DNA of 38,108 nt from Alteromonadaceae bacterium (GTDB taxonomy: Bacteria > Pseudomonadota > Gammaproteobacteria > Enterobacterales > Alteromonadaceae). The position numbers and the translations under genes are program-made. Position 1 is the stretch's first letter. Every line of letters begins with the position of its first letter. The DNA is taken from the NCBI GenBank assembly GCA_015491935.1, contig WGGB01000037.1:1-38108 (forward strand), written 5' to 3'. Below the pieces are notes generated by a model. The model saw only the letters and a list, made by a program, of their open reading frames with translations, did not search any database and was not told where the DNA came from. This document shows positions 25,933 to 33,946 of the stretch, in pieces.

Positions 25933-26286
25933 ATGAACAAATTTAGTAAAGTAAGCACTGTAATCATTTCAGCAAGCCTACCTCTATTATTTATTAGCGC
26001 TCCTAGCCAAGCAGCCATGAGTGAACATATAAGAACAGCCTTAATCGATGTTTGTAAAGCTGCACAAAGTAATAAAGTGTATAAATACACAAAAGTGTCT
26101 AAATCTTATAATTTAAAAGACAAAACAATTGCACTTAAAGTAATGTGTAATGGTGATGATATTATTGCTTTTGCCGAAAAGCATGGCGCTGATAAAACCG
26201 CAGCAAAATTACAACGTAGTTTAGGTCACGTTGATATTATGGATGTAGCTGCAGTCACTAAAATTAACGTCACGTTTGACGAATAA
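25933..26286 (+). CDS. Secreted small protein, DUF3718-like
   Basis: 117-aa exported protein with a signal peptide (MNKFSKVSTVIISASLPLLF...APSQA, cleavage after Ala28 or so). The mature part has two cysteines (DVCKAA and VMCNGDD) that probably form a disulfide, and the pattern C-x-A...Y-K...L-K-V-M-C-N-G-D-D-I-I-x-F-A recalled from DUF3718 proteins of Shewanella and Colwellia relatives. Function unknown; periplasmic location is inferred. GGAG stands 8 nt before the ATG. Confidence 0.75.
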   Translation: MNKFSKVSTVIISASLPLLFISAPSQAAMSEHIRTALIDVCKAAQSNKVYKYTKVSKSYNLKDKTIALKVMCNGDDIIAFAEKHGADKTAAKLQRSLGHVDIMDVAAVTKINVTFDE

Positions 26287-26342
26287 TTAATTTAAGTATT
26301 TTATAACAAGATTAAACAAACTATGAGAATTTTATTTCTATG

Positions 26343-26388
26343 GAGAATTTCTATCCCACAACTAAGAAATAGTGATATAGAAATTCTC
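26343..26388. other. Long-range inverted repeat after the DUF3718-like gene
   Basis: Perfect 12-bp arms GAGAATTTCTAT / ATAGAAATTCTC with a 22-nt loop. An imperfect second copy of the left arm (GAGAATTTTATTTCTAT from 26325) could compete for the right arm. No T tract follows, so this may be an mRNA structure more than a terminator. Confidence 0.5.
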
Positions 26389-26519
26389 ATAAGTGACTTT
26401 TAACAACTAAACAAAATAACTTAATCTTAAAAAACTTTCCTTTTAACGACTTTATATTGCTAATTTTTAATTTAAAAACTATCTTTTAACCACGCTAAAA
26501 CAACTTATAAAAAACCCCT

Positions 26520-28016
26520 ATGAATAAATTTAAACTACTGAGCTTATTGCTCATTTCTTGCCTAGTTTTATCACCATTAAGCTTTGCTAAAGATAACAAA
26601 AAAGCAGATCCAGACATTGCGCCTATACAAAGTTTTACCACACACCATACGGGTAAGTTTAATAATAAAAAAATAGCTTATACCGCCACAGCTGGCGAAA
26701 CGTTATTAAAAAACAAAAAAGGTAAAGTAACAGCACGCTTATTTTCAACGAGTTATATTAAAAATAAAGTGAAAAATACCGATAATCGCCCCATTGCCTT
26801 TTTTTATAATGGCGGTCCTGGTTCTTCATCGGTATGGTTACACATGGGTGTATTGGGACCAAAACGCGTTGATATTCCCAGTGATGCTAAAGATGATGGT
26901 GCTGCTCCCTATCCCATAAAACATAATGGTAAAAGCTTACTTGATGTAACTGATATGGTATTTATTGATCCTATTGGTACTGGTTACTCAAAAGTAGATG
27001 GTGTAGGTAAAGGTAAAGATTTTTGGGGTGTGACCGAAGATGCTAAATCATTATCGCAATTTATAAGAATATGGCTAACTGAACATGATCGTTGGAATTC
27101 ACCTAAATTTATTGGTGGTGAAAGTTATGGCACCACTCGCTCTGCCGCATTAATAAATCAATTAGAGGGTGGCTATGGTGATGTTTCAATTAATGGCATT
27201 ATTTTAATCTCAACTATTTTAGATTTTACTGTTCGCGCTTATGATCCCGGCAATGAAATGGCTTATATGGCTTACCTACCAACAATGGCAGCAACAGCAC
27301 ATTATCACCATAAAGCTGGCATTAACTTAAAACTGGCCGATTTTGTCGAGCAAGCGCGTAAATTTGCTCAAGGTGATTACATTAGCGCATTACTAAAAGG
27401 CAACAATTTATCTAAGGCTGAGCATAATAAAATTCGCAAACAACTCGCCTTTTTTACAGGTTTATCTGAAAACTACCTAGATCTTGCGAATTTACGAGTA
27501 ACTTATCAACGTTTTTCTAAAGAATTATTGCGTGATAAAGGCTTGAGTATTGGCCGATTAGACTCTCGTTTTAAAGGCAAAGATTTTGATAATGCAGGTG
27601 AAACGCCCGATAACGATCCCAGCTTTTATGGTATAGATGGTGCCTACACCGCCGCAATAAATGAATATTTACGTAAAGATCTCAACGTAAAAATAGATCG
27701 TGAATATAATATTATTGGCTTAGATGGTAAGTGGAATTGGGATATTAGTAATGGCTACCGCAATCCTTACTTAAATGTAGCGCCTTATATTGGTAAAGCG
27801 ATGCGTGAAAATAAAAATTTACGCGTATTTAATGCTGCTGGTTATTATGATTTTGCCACGCCATTTATGGGCGCAGAATATTCATTAAGTCGCAATGGTA
27901 TTGATGAAAAACGTCTTACAAAAAAATACTACGAAGCAGGCCACATGATGTATATTCATCATCCGTCATTAGATAAATTAGTTAGTGATATACGCACGTT
28001 TATAAAAGAAAGGTAA
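26520..28016 (+). CDS. Peptidase S10, serine carboxypeptidase-like
   Basis: Exported alpha/beta-hydrolase (498 aa) of family S10, cutting C-terminal residues from peptides. Signal peptide 1-23 (MNKFKLLSLLLISC...SFAKD). The oxyanion segment FYNGGPGSSSVWLHMGVLGP is at about 95-114, and the triad is Ser202 in GGESYGTTR, Asp444 in AAGYYDFATP and His475 in EAGHMMY. Bacterial S10 enzymes of about 500 aa are common in marine gammaproteobacteria. No Shine-Dalgarno is visible before the ATG. A Cys in the signal (LISC) is probably not a lipobox because the hydrophobic stretch continues after it. Followed by a terminator. Confidence 0.92.
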   Translation: MNKFKLLSLLLISCLVLSPLSFAKDNKKADPDIAPIQSFTTHHTGKFNNKKIAYTATAGETLLKNKKGKVTARLFSTSYIKNKVKNTDNRPIAFFYNGGPGSSSVWLHMGVLGPKRVDIPSDAKDDGAAPYPIKHNGKSLLDVTDMVFIDPIGTGYSKVDGVGKGKDFWGVTEDAKSLSQFIRIWLTEHDRWNSPKFIGGESYGTTRSAALINQLEGGYGDVSINGIILISTILDFTVRAYDPGNEMAYMAYLPTMAATAHYHHKAGINLKLADFVEQARKFAQGDYISALLKGNNLSKAEHNKIRKQLAFFTGLSENYLDLANLRVTYQRFSKELLRDKGLSIGRLDSRFKGKDFDNAGETPDNDPSFYGIDGAYTAAINEYLRKDLNVKIDREYNIIGLDGKWNWDISNGYRNPYLNVAPYIGKAMRENKNLRVFNAAGYYDFATPFMGAEYSLSRNGIDEKRLTKKYYEAGHMMYIHHPSLDKLVSDIRTFIKER

Positions 28017-28024
28017 TATAATAA

Positions 28025-28066
28025 TTAATGCCCGTTAAAATAGACTTTAATGGGCATTAAGTTTTT
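28025..28066 (+). terminator. Rho-independent terminator after the S10 peptidase
   Basis: 15-bp stem TTAATGCCCGTTAAA / TTTAATGGGCATTAA with one G-T wobble, loop ATAGAC, then GTTTTT. Lies between convergent genes. Confidence 0.88.
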
Positions 28067-28087
28067 CTAAGAGAAAATAAACAGCTT

Positions 28088-29341
28088 TTATTGTAAATAC
28101 TGATCAAACAATTCTACATTTACCATTTCACCTGCCGCCACTTTACCTCGACAAGCTTCGAGTACAATATAACAATTAGCTTTGGCGATACTCGATAAAA
28201 TGCCTGAACCTTGGCTACCCGTGCTAGTAACAACCGTTTCGCCTTGTTCGTTGACGCTTAACACACCACGTTGAAAATCTAACCGTCCTGGGGATTTTTT
28301 TAAATCACTCGCGGTTTTAACCTTAATGCTAACACGCTTAATTGCTTGTGCGTTCTGCATTTTAACGAGTGCAGGTAAAGCTAATTGATGGGCGGTAACT
28401 AAGGCTGAAACAGGATTACCCGGCAAACCAAAAAACACACTGTTAGACAATGTACCAAAGGCAAATGGTTTGCCCGGTTTTATTGCTATTTTCCAAAAAT
28501 CTATTTGCCCTAACGATTCTAAGACTTCCTTGGTGTAGTCAGCATCACCTACTGAAACGCCGCCTGAAGAAATCACCGCATCGGCTAATGCATCAGCCTG
28601 CTTAAAAGCATTTTCAATGGCGGCTTTATCATCTTCGATAATACCAAAATCAATCACTTCAATATTTAACTTAGCTAATAATCCTGATAAAAAATGAGCG
28701 TTACTTTCATAAATATCACCCTCACTTAATGCTTGTCCTGGTGCTTTTAATTCATCACCCGTTGAAATTAAAGCTACTTTAAGTTTGCGAACAACATTAA
28801 TTTTTTCAACACCTAATGATGCCAACATTCCTAAATCTACTGCCGTTATACGATGACCTTTAGTAAAGACTGTTTGACCTATCGCAATATCCTCACCAGC
28901 ATTACGTACATGAGACCCTAACTTTTTCGCTTGTGCAAAAGTAATTTGATCACCATTGACTTGACAGTTTTCTTGCATTTCGACGCTATCACAGCCCGTA
29001 GGCATTTTAGCACCAGTCATAATACGAATACACTGACCTTGTTGGCAAACACCATCAAAGGGTGCCCCCGCCATAGAACGTCCAGCTAAGGTTAAAGTAC
29101 GGTTATTATCTGATAAAGCACTTGCAGCAAAAGCATAACCGTCCATAGCCGAATTATTATGAGGTGGTACATTAATGGGGCTTATAACATTTTCGGCTAA
29201 AATACGATTTAGTGCCGATGTTATGCTGATCGTTTCAACGTCCTTTACAGGTGTGATCAACGCAAGCATATTTTCCATAGCTTGTTCAAACGGTAATAAG
29301 CCAGGAGCAGAGCAACAATCAACAAGCGCTTTATCTGTCAT
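28088..29341 (-). CDS. moeA: Molybdopterin molybdenumtransferase MoeA
   Basis: Cytoplasmic enzyme (417 aa) inserting molybdate into adenylylated molybdopterin. It has the N-terminal hinge IAENVISPINVPPHNNSAMDGYAF, the MoCF-binding motif SSGGVSVGDADY and the PGNPVSALV loop. The ATG at 29341 is chosen over an in-frame TTG at 29353. Divergent from the moaA cluster with about 330 bp between; a perfect FNR box in that gap (29421-29434) could serve both sides. The partner MoaB-type adenylyltransferase is encoded at 31293. Confidence 0.95.
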   Translation of the reverse strand: MTDKALVDCCSAPGLLPFEQAMENMLALITPVKDVETISITSALNRILAENVISPINVPPHNNSAMDGYAFAASALSDNNRTLTLAGRSMAGAPFDGVCQQGQCIRIMTGAKMPTGCDSVEMQENCQVNGDQITFAQAKKLGSHVRNAGEDIAIGQTVFTKGHRITAVDLGMLASLGVEKINVVRKLKVALISTGDELKAPGQALSEGDIYESNAHFLSGLLAKLNIEVIDFGIIEDDKAAIENAFKQADALADAVISSGGVSVGDADYTKEVLESLGQIDFWKIAIKPGKPFAFGTLSNSVFFGLPGNPVSALVTAHQLALPALVKMQNAQAIKRVSIKVKTASDLKKSPGRLDFQRGVLSVNEQGETVVTSTGSQGSGILSSIAKANCYIVLEACRGKVAAGEMVNVELFDQYLQ

Positions 29342-29420
29342 AATTTTTCTCAATGTTTATTAAGTCTAATTTCAATGCCTCTATTATTACTGAAATAACA
29401 TTAAAAGTAATCTTACTTTG

Positions 29421-29434
29421 TTGATGCAAATCAA
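29421..29434. promoter_or_regulatory. Perfect FNR box in the moeA-moaA intergenic region
   Basis: TTGAT-GCAA-ATCAA, 10 of 10 to consensus, centred at 29427.5. A -10 TATTAT (29456-29461) begins 28.5 bp away, placing the box near -41 of the moaA transcript. E. coli moaA is likewise raised by anaerobiosis. Confidence 0.85.
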
Positions 29435-29455
29435 GCTTTATTTTCTCAATTTAAG

Positions 29456-29461
29456 TATTAT
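29456..29461 (+). promoter_or_regulatory. -10 element of the moaA promoter
   Basis: TATTAT at class II spacing from the FNR box; predicted start near 29468, leaving a leader of about 210 nt that contains the Moco riboswitch. Confidence 0.65.
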
Positions 29462-29549
29462 TCTTTTTATAAAATTTAGGATATACTTTTAGAGTGATCT
29501 TTCTTCTTTAATTAACACAAGATCACTTTATTCGCCGAGCTACTCTCGC

Positions 29550-29675
29550 TAACACAACTCCAACTTTACTTGGTTTTGTTATGTGATTTTAGCCGTGGTT
29601 GCACACAATGGTGTGTGTTTAACCACCAGGGTTAGTATGGAAACGTACTGACCTCCCGACATTTGGAAAGGTGAC
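29550..29675 (+). ncRNA. Moco (molybdenum cofactor) riboswitch upstream of moaA
   Basis: The leader matches the Moco RNA motif known from E. coli moaA: GCCGTGG, a variable hairpin (CACAC...GTGTG), ACCACCAGGG, a hairpin arm, GACCTCCCG and TTTGGAAAGGTGACATG. The ribosome binding sequence AAAGGTG is inside the 3' end of the conserved core, so ligand binding would mask it and shut down translation. Boundaries are approximate. Confidence 0.93.
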
Positions 29676-30650
29676 ATGTTAACAGACAACTTCGGACGCA
29701 GGTTTTATTACCTACGTCTATCTATTACTGACGTTTGTAATTTTCGTTGCAACTATTGCTTGCCTGATGGCTATGAATGCGATGGTGATCGTAACTTTTT
29801 AAATCATACTGAAATTACTCGCATTGCTAACGCTTTTGCCCAATTAGGTACGGAAAAAATTCGTATCACGGGCGGCGAACCTTCGCTACGTAAAGATCTT
29901 CCCGATATCATTGCCACTTGCAAACAAACCCAAGGCATTAAAAAAGTCGCATTAACCACTAACGGTTTTAAGTTACCAACACATCTTCCTAGCTGGTTAG
30001 ATGCTGGGATTGATGCTATTAATGTAAGCATAGACAGTTTAGATCCGCGTCAATTTCATGCTATTACAGGTCACAATAAACTTAATACCGTATTAAAAGG
30101 TATTGATATGGCGTTAGCCGCCAGCAGTGCACCCACAGTAAAAGTAAATACCGTTTTAATGCGCGAATATAATGCCTATGATATGCAAAGTTATTTAGAC
30201 TGGTTAAAAGATACCCCTGTTACTTTACGTTTTATTGAATTAATGCAAACGGGTGATAATAAAGAATTTTTTGATGCTCAGCACGTACAAGGCTCGCGCA
30301 TTAAACAAAATTTAATATTAGATGGTTGGTTACCCGTCATTAGTGATAAATCATCAGGTCCCGCGCAAGAATTTTATCATCCAGATTATCAAGGTAAAAT
30401 TGGCTTGATAATGCCTTATAGTAAAGATTTTTGTAATACTTGTAATCGCTTACGTGTGAGTTCACAGGGTAAATTGCATTTATGTTTATTTGGAGAAAAT
30501 GGTTTATCACTGCGCGAACAATTACAATGTGATGATTTAGAACCCTTAAAAGCACAAATCATAGCTTTACTTGGTGATAAAAAAGCGACCCATTTTCTTC
30601 ATGAAAAAATGACAGGTGCCACCAAACATTTAGCCATGCTTGGTGGGTAA
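29676..30650 (+). CDS. moaA: GTP 3',8-cyclase MoaA
   Basis: Radical-SAM enzyme (324 aa) making the first intermediate of Moco synthesis from GTP. The SAM cluster motif is C21-x3-C25-x2-C28 (CNFRCNYC). The second cluster is C253, C256 and C270 (CNTCNRLRVSSQGKLHLC). The C-terminal Gly-Gly needed for activity is present (MLGG). The start at 29676 has its Shine-Dalgarno within the Moco riboswitch. First gene of the long moa-mob-mod-moeB run. Confidence 0.97.
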   Translation: MLTDNFGRRFYYLRLSITDVCNFRCNYCLPDGYECDGDRNFLNHTEITRIANAFAQLGTEKIRITGGEPSLRKDLPDIIATCKQTQGIKKVALTTNGFKLPTHLPSWLDAGIDAINVSIDSLDPRQFHAITGHNKLNTVLKGIDMALAASSAPTVKVNTVLMREYNAYDMQSYLDWLKDTPVTLRFIELMQTGDNKEFFDAQHVQGSRIKQNLILDGWLPVISDKSSGPAQEFYHPDYQGKIGLIMPYSKDFCNTCNRLRVSSQGKLHLCLFGENGLSLREQLQCDDLEPLKAQIIALLGDKKATHFLHEKMTGATKHLAMLGG

Positions 30651-30654
30651 TATC

Positions 30655-31293
30655 ATGACTATTAACAAGATGAACAACCATAACAATGAATGTTTAGGCG
30701 TTGTTTTAGCGGGTGGTTTATCATCTCGCATGGGTACAGATAAAGCCCAACTAATGCGCGATAACACGAGTATGCTTGCCTTTTCAAAGCAATTATTGCG
30801 TGATGCAGGCATAAAAACCTGCGTAGTCAGCGGTAATAAAAACACCATCAATGATAAATCACAGGTTAATGACATTGTTAGTCAAGCAGGCCCTGTGGGC
30901 GGTATTTACAGCGTCATAAAACAATATCAACCTAAAGCACTATTAGTGTTACCTGTTGATTTACCCTTAATAACTAGCCAAGCTTTAGTTAAACTAAAAC
31001 AGTTGGGCGAATTAAGTCATAAAGCCTGCTTTTATCAAGATCATAGCATTCCACTTTACTTACCCATTAATGGTTTTGTTGAGACATTTTTACAACACGC
31101 TTTTCAACATGAAAAATTTAAAAATTCAGGGCGCGGCCCATCAATAAGATCTTTATTGAAACAAATACCGCATCAAGCTATTGCCTTAGATAATGCACAA
31201 TTACTATTTAACACCAATACGCCTGAGCAATGGCAACAAGCCCAGCGAGTATTTAGCAATACTAAAATTAAATCAACATTAAGGAGTCTTTAA
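30655..31293 (+). CDS. mobA: Molybdenum cofactor guanylyltransferase MobA
   Basis: Nucleotidyltransferase (212 aa) attaching GMP to Moco for DMSO-reductase-family enzymes such as nitrate reductases. Motif LAGGLSSRMGTDKAQL at 18-33 is the GT-A nucleotide-binding loop; LPVDLPLI and GRGPSIRSLL follow. ATG at 30655, 4 bp after the moaA stop, is preferred to an in-frame ATG at 30640 that overlaps moaA. The stop overlaps moaB (TAATG). A CTP-using MocA relative is possible but the clustering favours MobA. Confidence 0.9.
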   Translation: MTINKMNNHNNECLGVVLAGGLSSRMGTDKAQLMRDNTSMLAFSKQLLRDAGIKTCVVSGNKNTINDKSQVNDIVSQAGPVGGIYSVIKQYQPKALLVLPVDLPLITSQALVKLKQLGELSHKACFYQDHSIPLYLPINGFVETFLQHAFQHEKFKNSGRGPSIRSLLKQIPHQAIALDNAQLLFNTNTPEQWQQAQRVFSNTKIKSTLRSL

Positions 31294-31853
31294 TGACTAA
31301 ATCATCTTCTCATGGCGGTAACGCTTTTGTGCCTTTAAATATTGCCGTGCTAACCGTATCTGATACCCGTGATGAATCTAACGATACCTCAGGACAATTA
31401 TTAGTTGAGCGTTTAACTACCGCAGGTCATAACCTTGCTGACAAAAAAATTGTTATTGACGATGTTTACCAATTACGTGCCGTGGTTTCACAATGGATCG
31501 CTGACGAAAGTATTCAAGCCGTTGTCGCCACAGGCGGTACAGGCTTTACTGCCCGTGATAATACCCCAGAAGCATTGCAACCATTATTTGATAAATCGGT
31601 TGAAGGTTTTGGTGAAGTATTTCGTGCGGTCTCGCTAACCGAAATTGGTACATCAACCATGCAATCTCGTGCTTTTGCAGGTGTTGCTAACGGCACAGTG
31701 ATATTTTGTATGCCAGGTTCAACAGGCGCTTGCCGCACCGCTTGGGACAAAGTGATTGCAGAACAATTAGATGCTAGTCACCGCCCTTGTAATTTTGTAC
31801 CGCATTTAAAATTTGCCGAGCAAATTGTAGAACAATGTGAGAGTAGAAACTAA
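31293..31853 (+). CDS. moaB: Molybdopterin adenylyltransferase, MoaB type
   Basis: 186-aa MoCF-fold protein adenylylating molybdopterin so that MoeA can insert Mo. Motifs [32 protein letters not shown] and [12 protein letters not shown] match MoaB more than MogA. No mogA is seen in the window, so MoaB likely provides this step. AAGGAG lies 7 nt before the ATG, which overlaps the mobA stop; the stop in turn overlaps moaC. Confidence 0.94.
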   Translation: MTKSSSHGGNAFVPLNIAVLTVSDTRDESNDTSGQLLVERLTTAGHNLADKKIVIDDVYQLRAVVSQWIADESIQAVVATGGTGFTARDNTPEALQPLFDKSVEGFGEVFRAVSLTEIGTSTMQSRAFAGVANGTVIFCMPGSTGACRTAWDKVIAEQLDASHRPCNFVPHLKFAEQIVEQCESRN

Positions 31854-32356
31854 TGTCAGTTTCAGATAAACAAGTAAGCAACACCTTGTCCCATCTCAAT
31901 GCGCAAGGTGAAGCGAATATGGTCGATGTAACCGAAAAAGCAATGACTTCACGCACCGCAACCGCACAGGGGTTTATAAACATGAGTGCTGAAACGTTAG
32001 CGCTTATTACCACAGGAAAACACAAAAAAGGTGATGTATTTGCAGTCGCGCGTATTGCAGGCATTCAAGCGGCAAAACAATGTAGTAATTTAATTCCGTT
32101 ATGTCATCCATTAATGTTATCGAAAGTACAAGTAGACTTTGCAGTAGACCAAGACAACAACCGAGTAAAAGTGACTAGCTTATGTCGATTAACGGGGCAA
32201 ACAGGCGTAGAAATGGAAGCCTTAACCGCCGTATCGGTTGCCTGTTTAACGTTATTTGATATGTGTAAAGCCGTAGATCCTGCCATGGAAATTGATGGTA
32301 TAAAAGTGTTAACTAAAGCGGGTGGTAAATCAGGTGACTGGCAAGCTAAAATTTAA
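31853..32356 (+). CDS. moaC: Cyclic pyranopterin monophosphate synthase MoaC
   Basis: 167-aa partner of MoaA completing cPMP. Signatures [30 protein letters not shown] and [24 protein letters not shown] are all present. The ATG overlaps the moaB stop by one base, so the pair is probably translationally coupled. Confidence 0.97.
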   Translation: MSVSDKQVSNTLSHLNAQGEANMVDVTEKAMTSRTATAQGFINMSAETLALITTGKHKKGDVFAVARIAGIQAAKQCSNLIPLCHPLMLSKVQVDFAVDQDNNRVKVTSLCRLTGQTGVEMEALTAVSVACLTLFDMCKAVDPAMEIDGIKVLTKAGGKSGDWQAKI

Positions 32357-32399
32357 ATAAATAAGATCCTGAAACGAGTTTAGAATGACAGAGAATATT

Positions 32400-32648
32400 A
32401 TGATCAAAATCGTATTTTTTGCCGCTTTACGCGAACAACTTGATTGTAGCGAACTACAAATAGCGGCTAGTGAAGTAAAAACTATCAGTGATATTAAAGC
32501 CAAACTGGCAAACAAAAACGAGCATTGGCAGCAAGTGTTCAATAATGGCGCGTTATTATCAGCCATAAATCATGACATGGTAGCAAATGATGCCAATGTT
32601 AAGTCGGGTGACGAAGTGGCTTTTTTTCCACCAGTTACTGGCGGATAA
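32400..32648 (+). CDS. moaD: Molybdopterin synthase small subunit MoaD
   Basis: 82-aa ubiquitin-like sulfur carrier. The start MIKIVFFAALREQL aligns with E. coli MoaD and the C-terminus is FFPPVTGG, whose terminal Gly is adenylated by MoeB and thiocarboxylated. An in-frame ATG 15 bp upstream at 32385 is possible. Confidence 0.94.
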   Translation: MIKIVFFAALREQLDCSELQIAASEVKTISDIKAKLANKNEHWQQVFNNGALLSAINHDMVANDANVKSGDEVAFFPPVTGG

Positions 32649-32658
32649 AGGCAAGCTT

Positions 32659-33135
32659 ATGACCTATTCAACTTTACCAAATGTTAAAATCAGCATTCAA
32701 GCGCAAGACTTTAATTTGCAAGACGAAGTTGATTTGCTTGAACAAGATAATGCTATTGACGGTGCAGTAGTTACCTTTACGGGACGAGTGCGCAATAAAA
32801 ATGAAGGGTTAAAAGTCAGCGGTTTAACTCTTGAACATTATCCGGGTATGACAGAAAAATCATTAGAGAAAATAATCAAACAAGCACAGCAACGTTGGCA
32901 AATAGGTCGTATTAGTGTTATTCATCGCATTGGTCAATTAATGATTGGTGAACAAATTGTCTTTGTTGGCGTTACCAGTATGCATCGTCAAGATGCCTTT
33001 GCGGCAGCTGAATTTATAATGGATTATTTAAAAGTACAAGCCCCCTTTTGGAAAAAAGAGGTCACCGAACAGGGTGAAAAATGGCTAGATGCCAAGCAGT
33101 CTGATAACCAGCAAGCCCAGCAATGGGATAAATAA
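32659..33135 (+). CDS. moaE: Molybdopterin synthase large subunit MoaE
   Basis: 158-aa catalytic subunit converting cPMP to molybdopterin with MoaD. Conserved blocks GAVVTFTGRVRNKNEG, LEHYPGMTEK, HRIGQLMIGE, DAFAAAEFIMDYLK and the Lys-rich PFWKKE are visible. The frame opens upstream inside moaD, but AAGG 8 nt before the ATG at 32659 sets the start. The C-terminal 15 residues are Gln/Asp rich and poorly conserved in type. Confidence 0.95.
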   Translation: MTYSTLPNVKISIQAQDFNLQDEVDLLEQDNAIDGAVVTFTGRVRNKNEGLKVSGLTLEHYPGMTEKSLEKIIKQAQQRWQIGRISVIHRIGQLMIGEQIVFVGVTSMHRQDAFAAAEFIMDYLKVQAPFWKKEVTEQGEKWLDAKQSDNQQAQQWDK

Positions 33136-33136
33136 C

Positions 33137-33946
33137 ATGGGCTTTGCAAGCTACATTTTTTATAATGTAGGTCGTAGCTTGCTGCGACGCGGTTATGCAT
33201 TATTGATGCTTTTATCACTCATTGCTCTTCAAGTTCAAGCAGAAACACCTTTACGCATTGCGGTTTCATCTAATTTTGCTCCTGTAATAAAACAATTATT
33301 ACCTGAATTTACTCAACAAACAGGAAAAAAAGCACAAGTGATCAGCGGTGTAACAGGCGGGTTATATCAACAACTAAAACATGGCGCGCCTTATGATATA
33401 TTTTTATCTGCTGACAGTTTGCGCCCACAAAAATTAGCTCAAGCACATTTAATCATTCCCCATAGCCTTAAAACTTATGCCTATGGACAATTAGCCATTT
33501 TTAGTATGAAAAATCCTAATATAACCTGGCGAGATCTACTCACGGGTTATAAAAAAAACCACCTAACTAAACGCTTGGCTATTGCCAACCCTAAAACCGC
33601 ACCTTACGGTAAAGCCGCCAAACAGTGCTTAGTAAAACAAGGTTTATGGCAACAACTCCAAAAAAAACTAATTATTGGCAATAATATTAGTCAAACTTTT
33701 CAACAAGTACGTAGTCAAGCCGTACCTATGGGTATCGTTGCTTATAGTCAGCTTGCTATTAACAAACTCCGTGGTGATTTATTGCCTATAAATTGTTATC
33801 AGCCGATAAAACAGCAACTAGTTATTCTAAAAAAAACTTTACAACCTAAGCTTGCTCAACAATTTAGTGATTTTTTACTCTCAACTAAAATCCAACAAAA
33901 AATAGCACTATATGGTTATTTATCAGGAACTAAAACTGATGATTAA
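33137..33946 (+). CDS. modA: Molybdate-binding periplasmic protein ModA
   Basis: Substrate-binding protein (269 aa) of the molybdate ABC importer. Mature motifs LRIAVSSNFAPVIKQL, VTGGLYQQLKHGAPYDIFLSAD and NPKTAPYGKAAKQCL fit ModA. The ATG at 33137 follows the moaE stop by one base, with GGGATAA upstream; a longer reading from 33089 would start inside moaE. The signal peptide (1-35, cut after VQA) is odd: residues 3-18 (FASYIFYNVGRSLLRR) are encoded by a REP-like inverted repeat found elsewhere between genes. The insertion supplies the positively charged n-region. Confidence 0.93.
   Translation: MGFASYIFYNVGRSLLRRGYALLMLLSLIALQVQAETPLRIAVSSNFAPVIKQLLPEFTQQTGKKAQVISGVTGGLYQQLKHGAPYDIFLSADSLRPQKLAQAHLIIPHSLKTYAYGQLAIFSMKNPNITWRDLLTGYKKNHLTKRLAIANPKTAPYGKAAKQCLVKQGLWQQLQKKLIIGNNISQTFQQVRSQAVPMGIVAYSQLAINKLRGDLLPINCYQPIKQQLVILKKTLQPKLAQQFSDFLLSTKIQQKIALYGYLSGTKTDD
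33143..33190. repeat. REP/BIME-like element inside the modA signal-peptide coding region
   Basis: TGTAG head at 33166, then hairpin GTCGTAGC-TT-GCTGCGAC (one mismatch) at 33171-33188. An inverted partner GCAAGCTACAT lies just before it (complement ATGTAGCTTGC). It closely resembles the unit between thrB and thrC. Confidence 0.75.

Noticed and set aside
25887-26090. 67-aa minus-strand ORF overlapping the DUF3718-like gene
   Set aside because: Complement of a signal-peptide coding region, which commonly yields hydrophobic antisense frames.
31435-31638. 67-aa plus-strand ORF within moaB
   Set aside because: Out-of-frame shadow of moaB with no start signal.
33089-33136. Upstream ATG for modA inside moaE
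   Set aside because: Would place 16 polar residues before the signal peptide; ATG 33137 has a ribosome site and follows the moaE stop.
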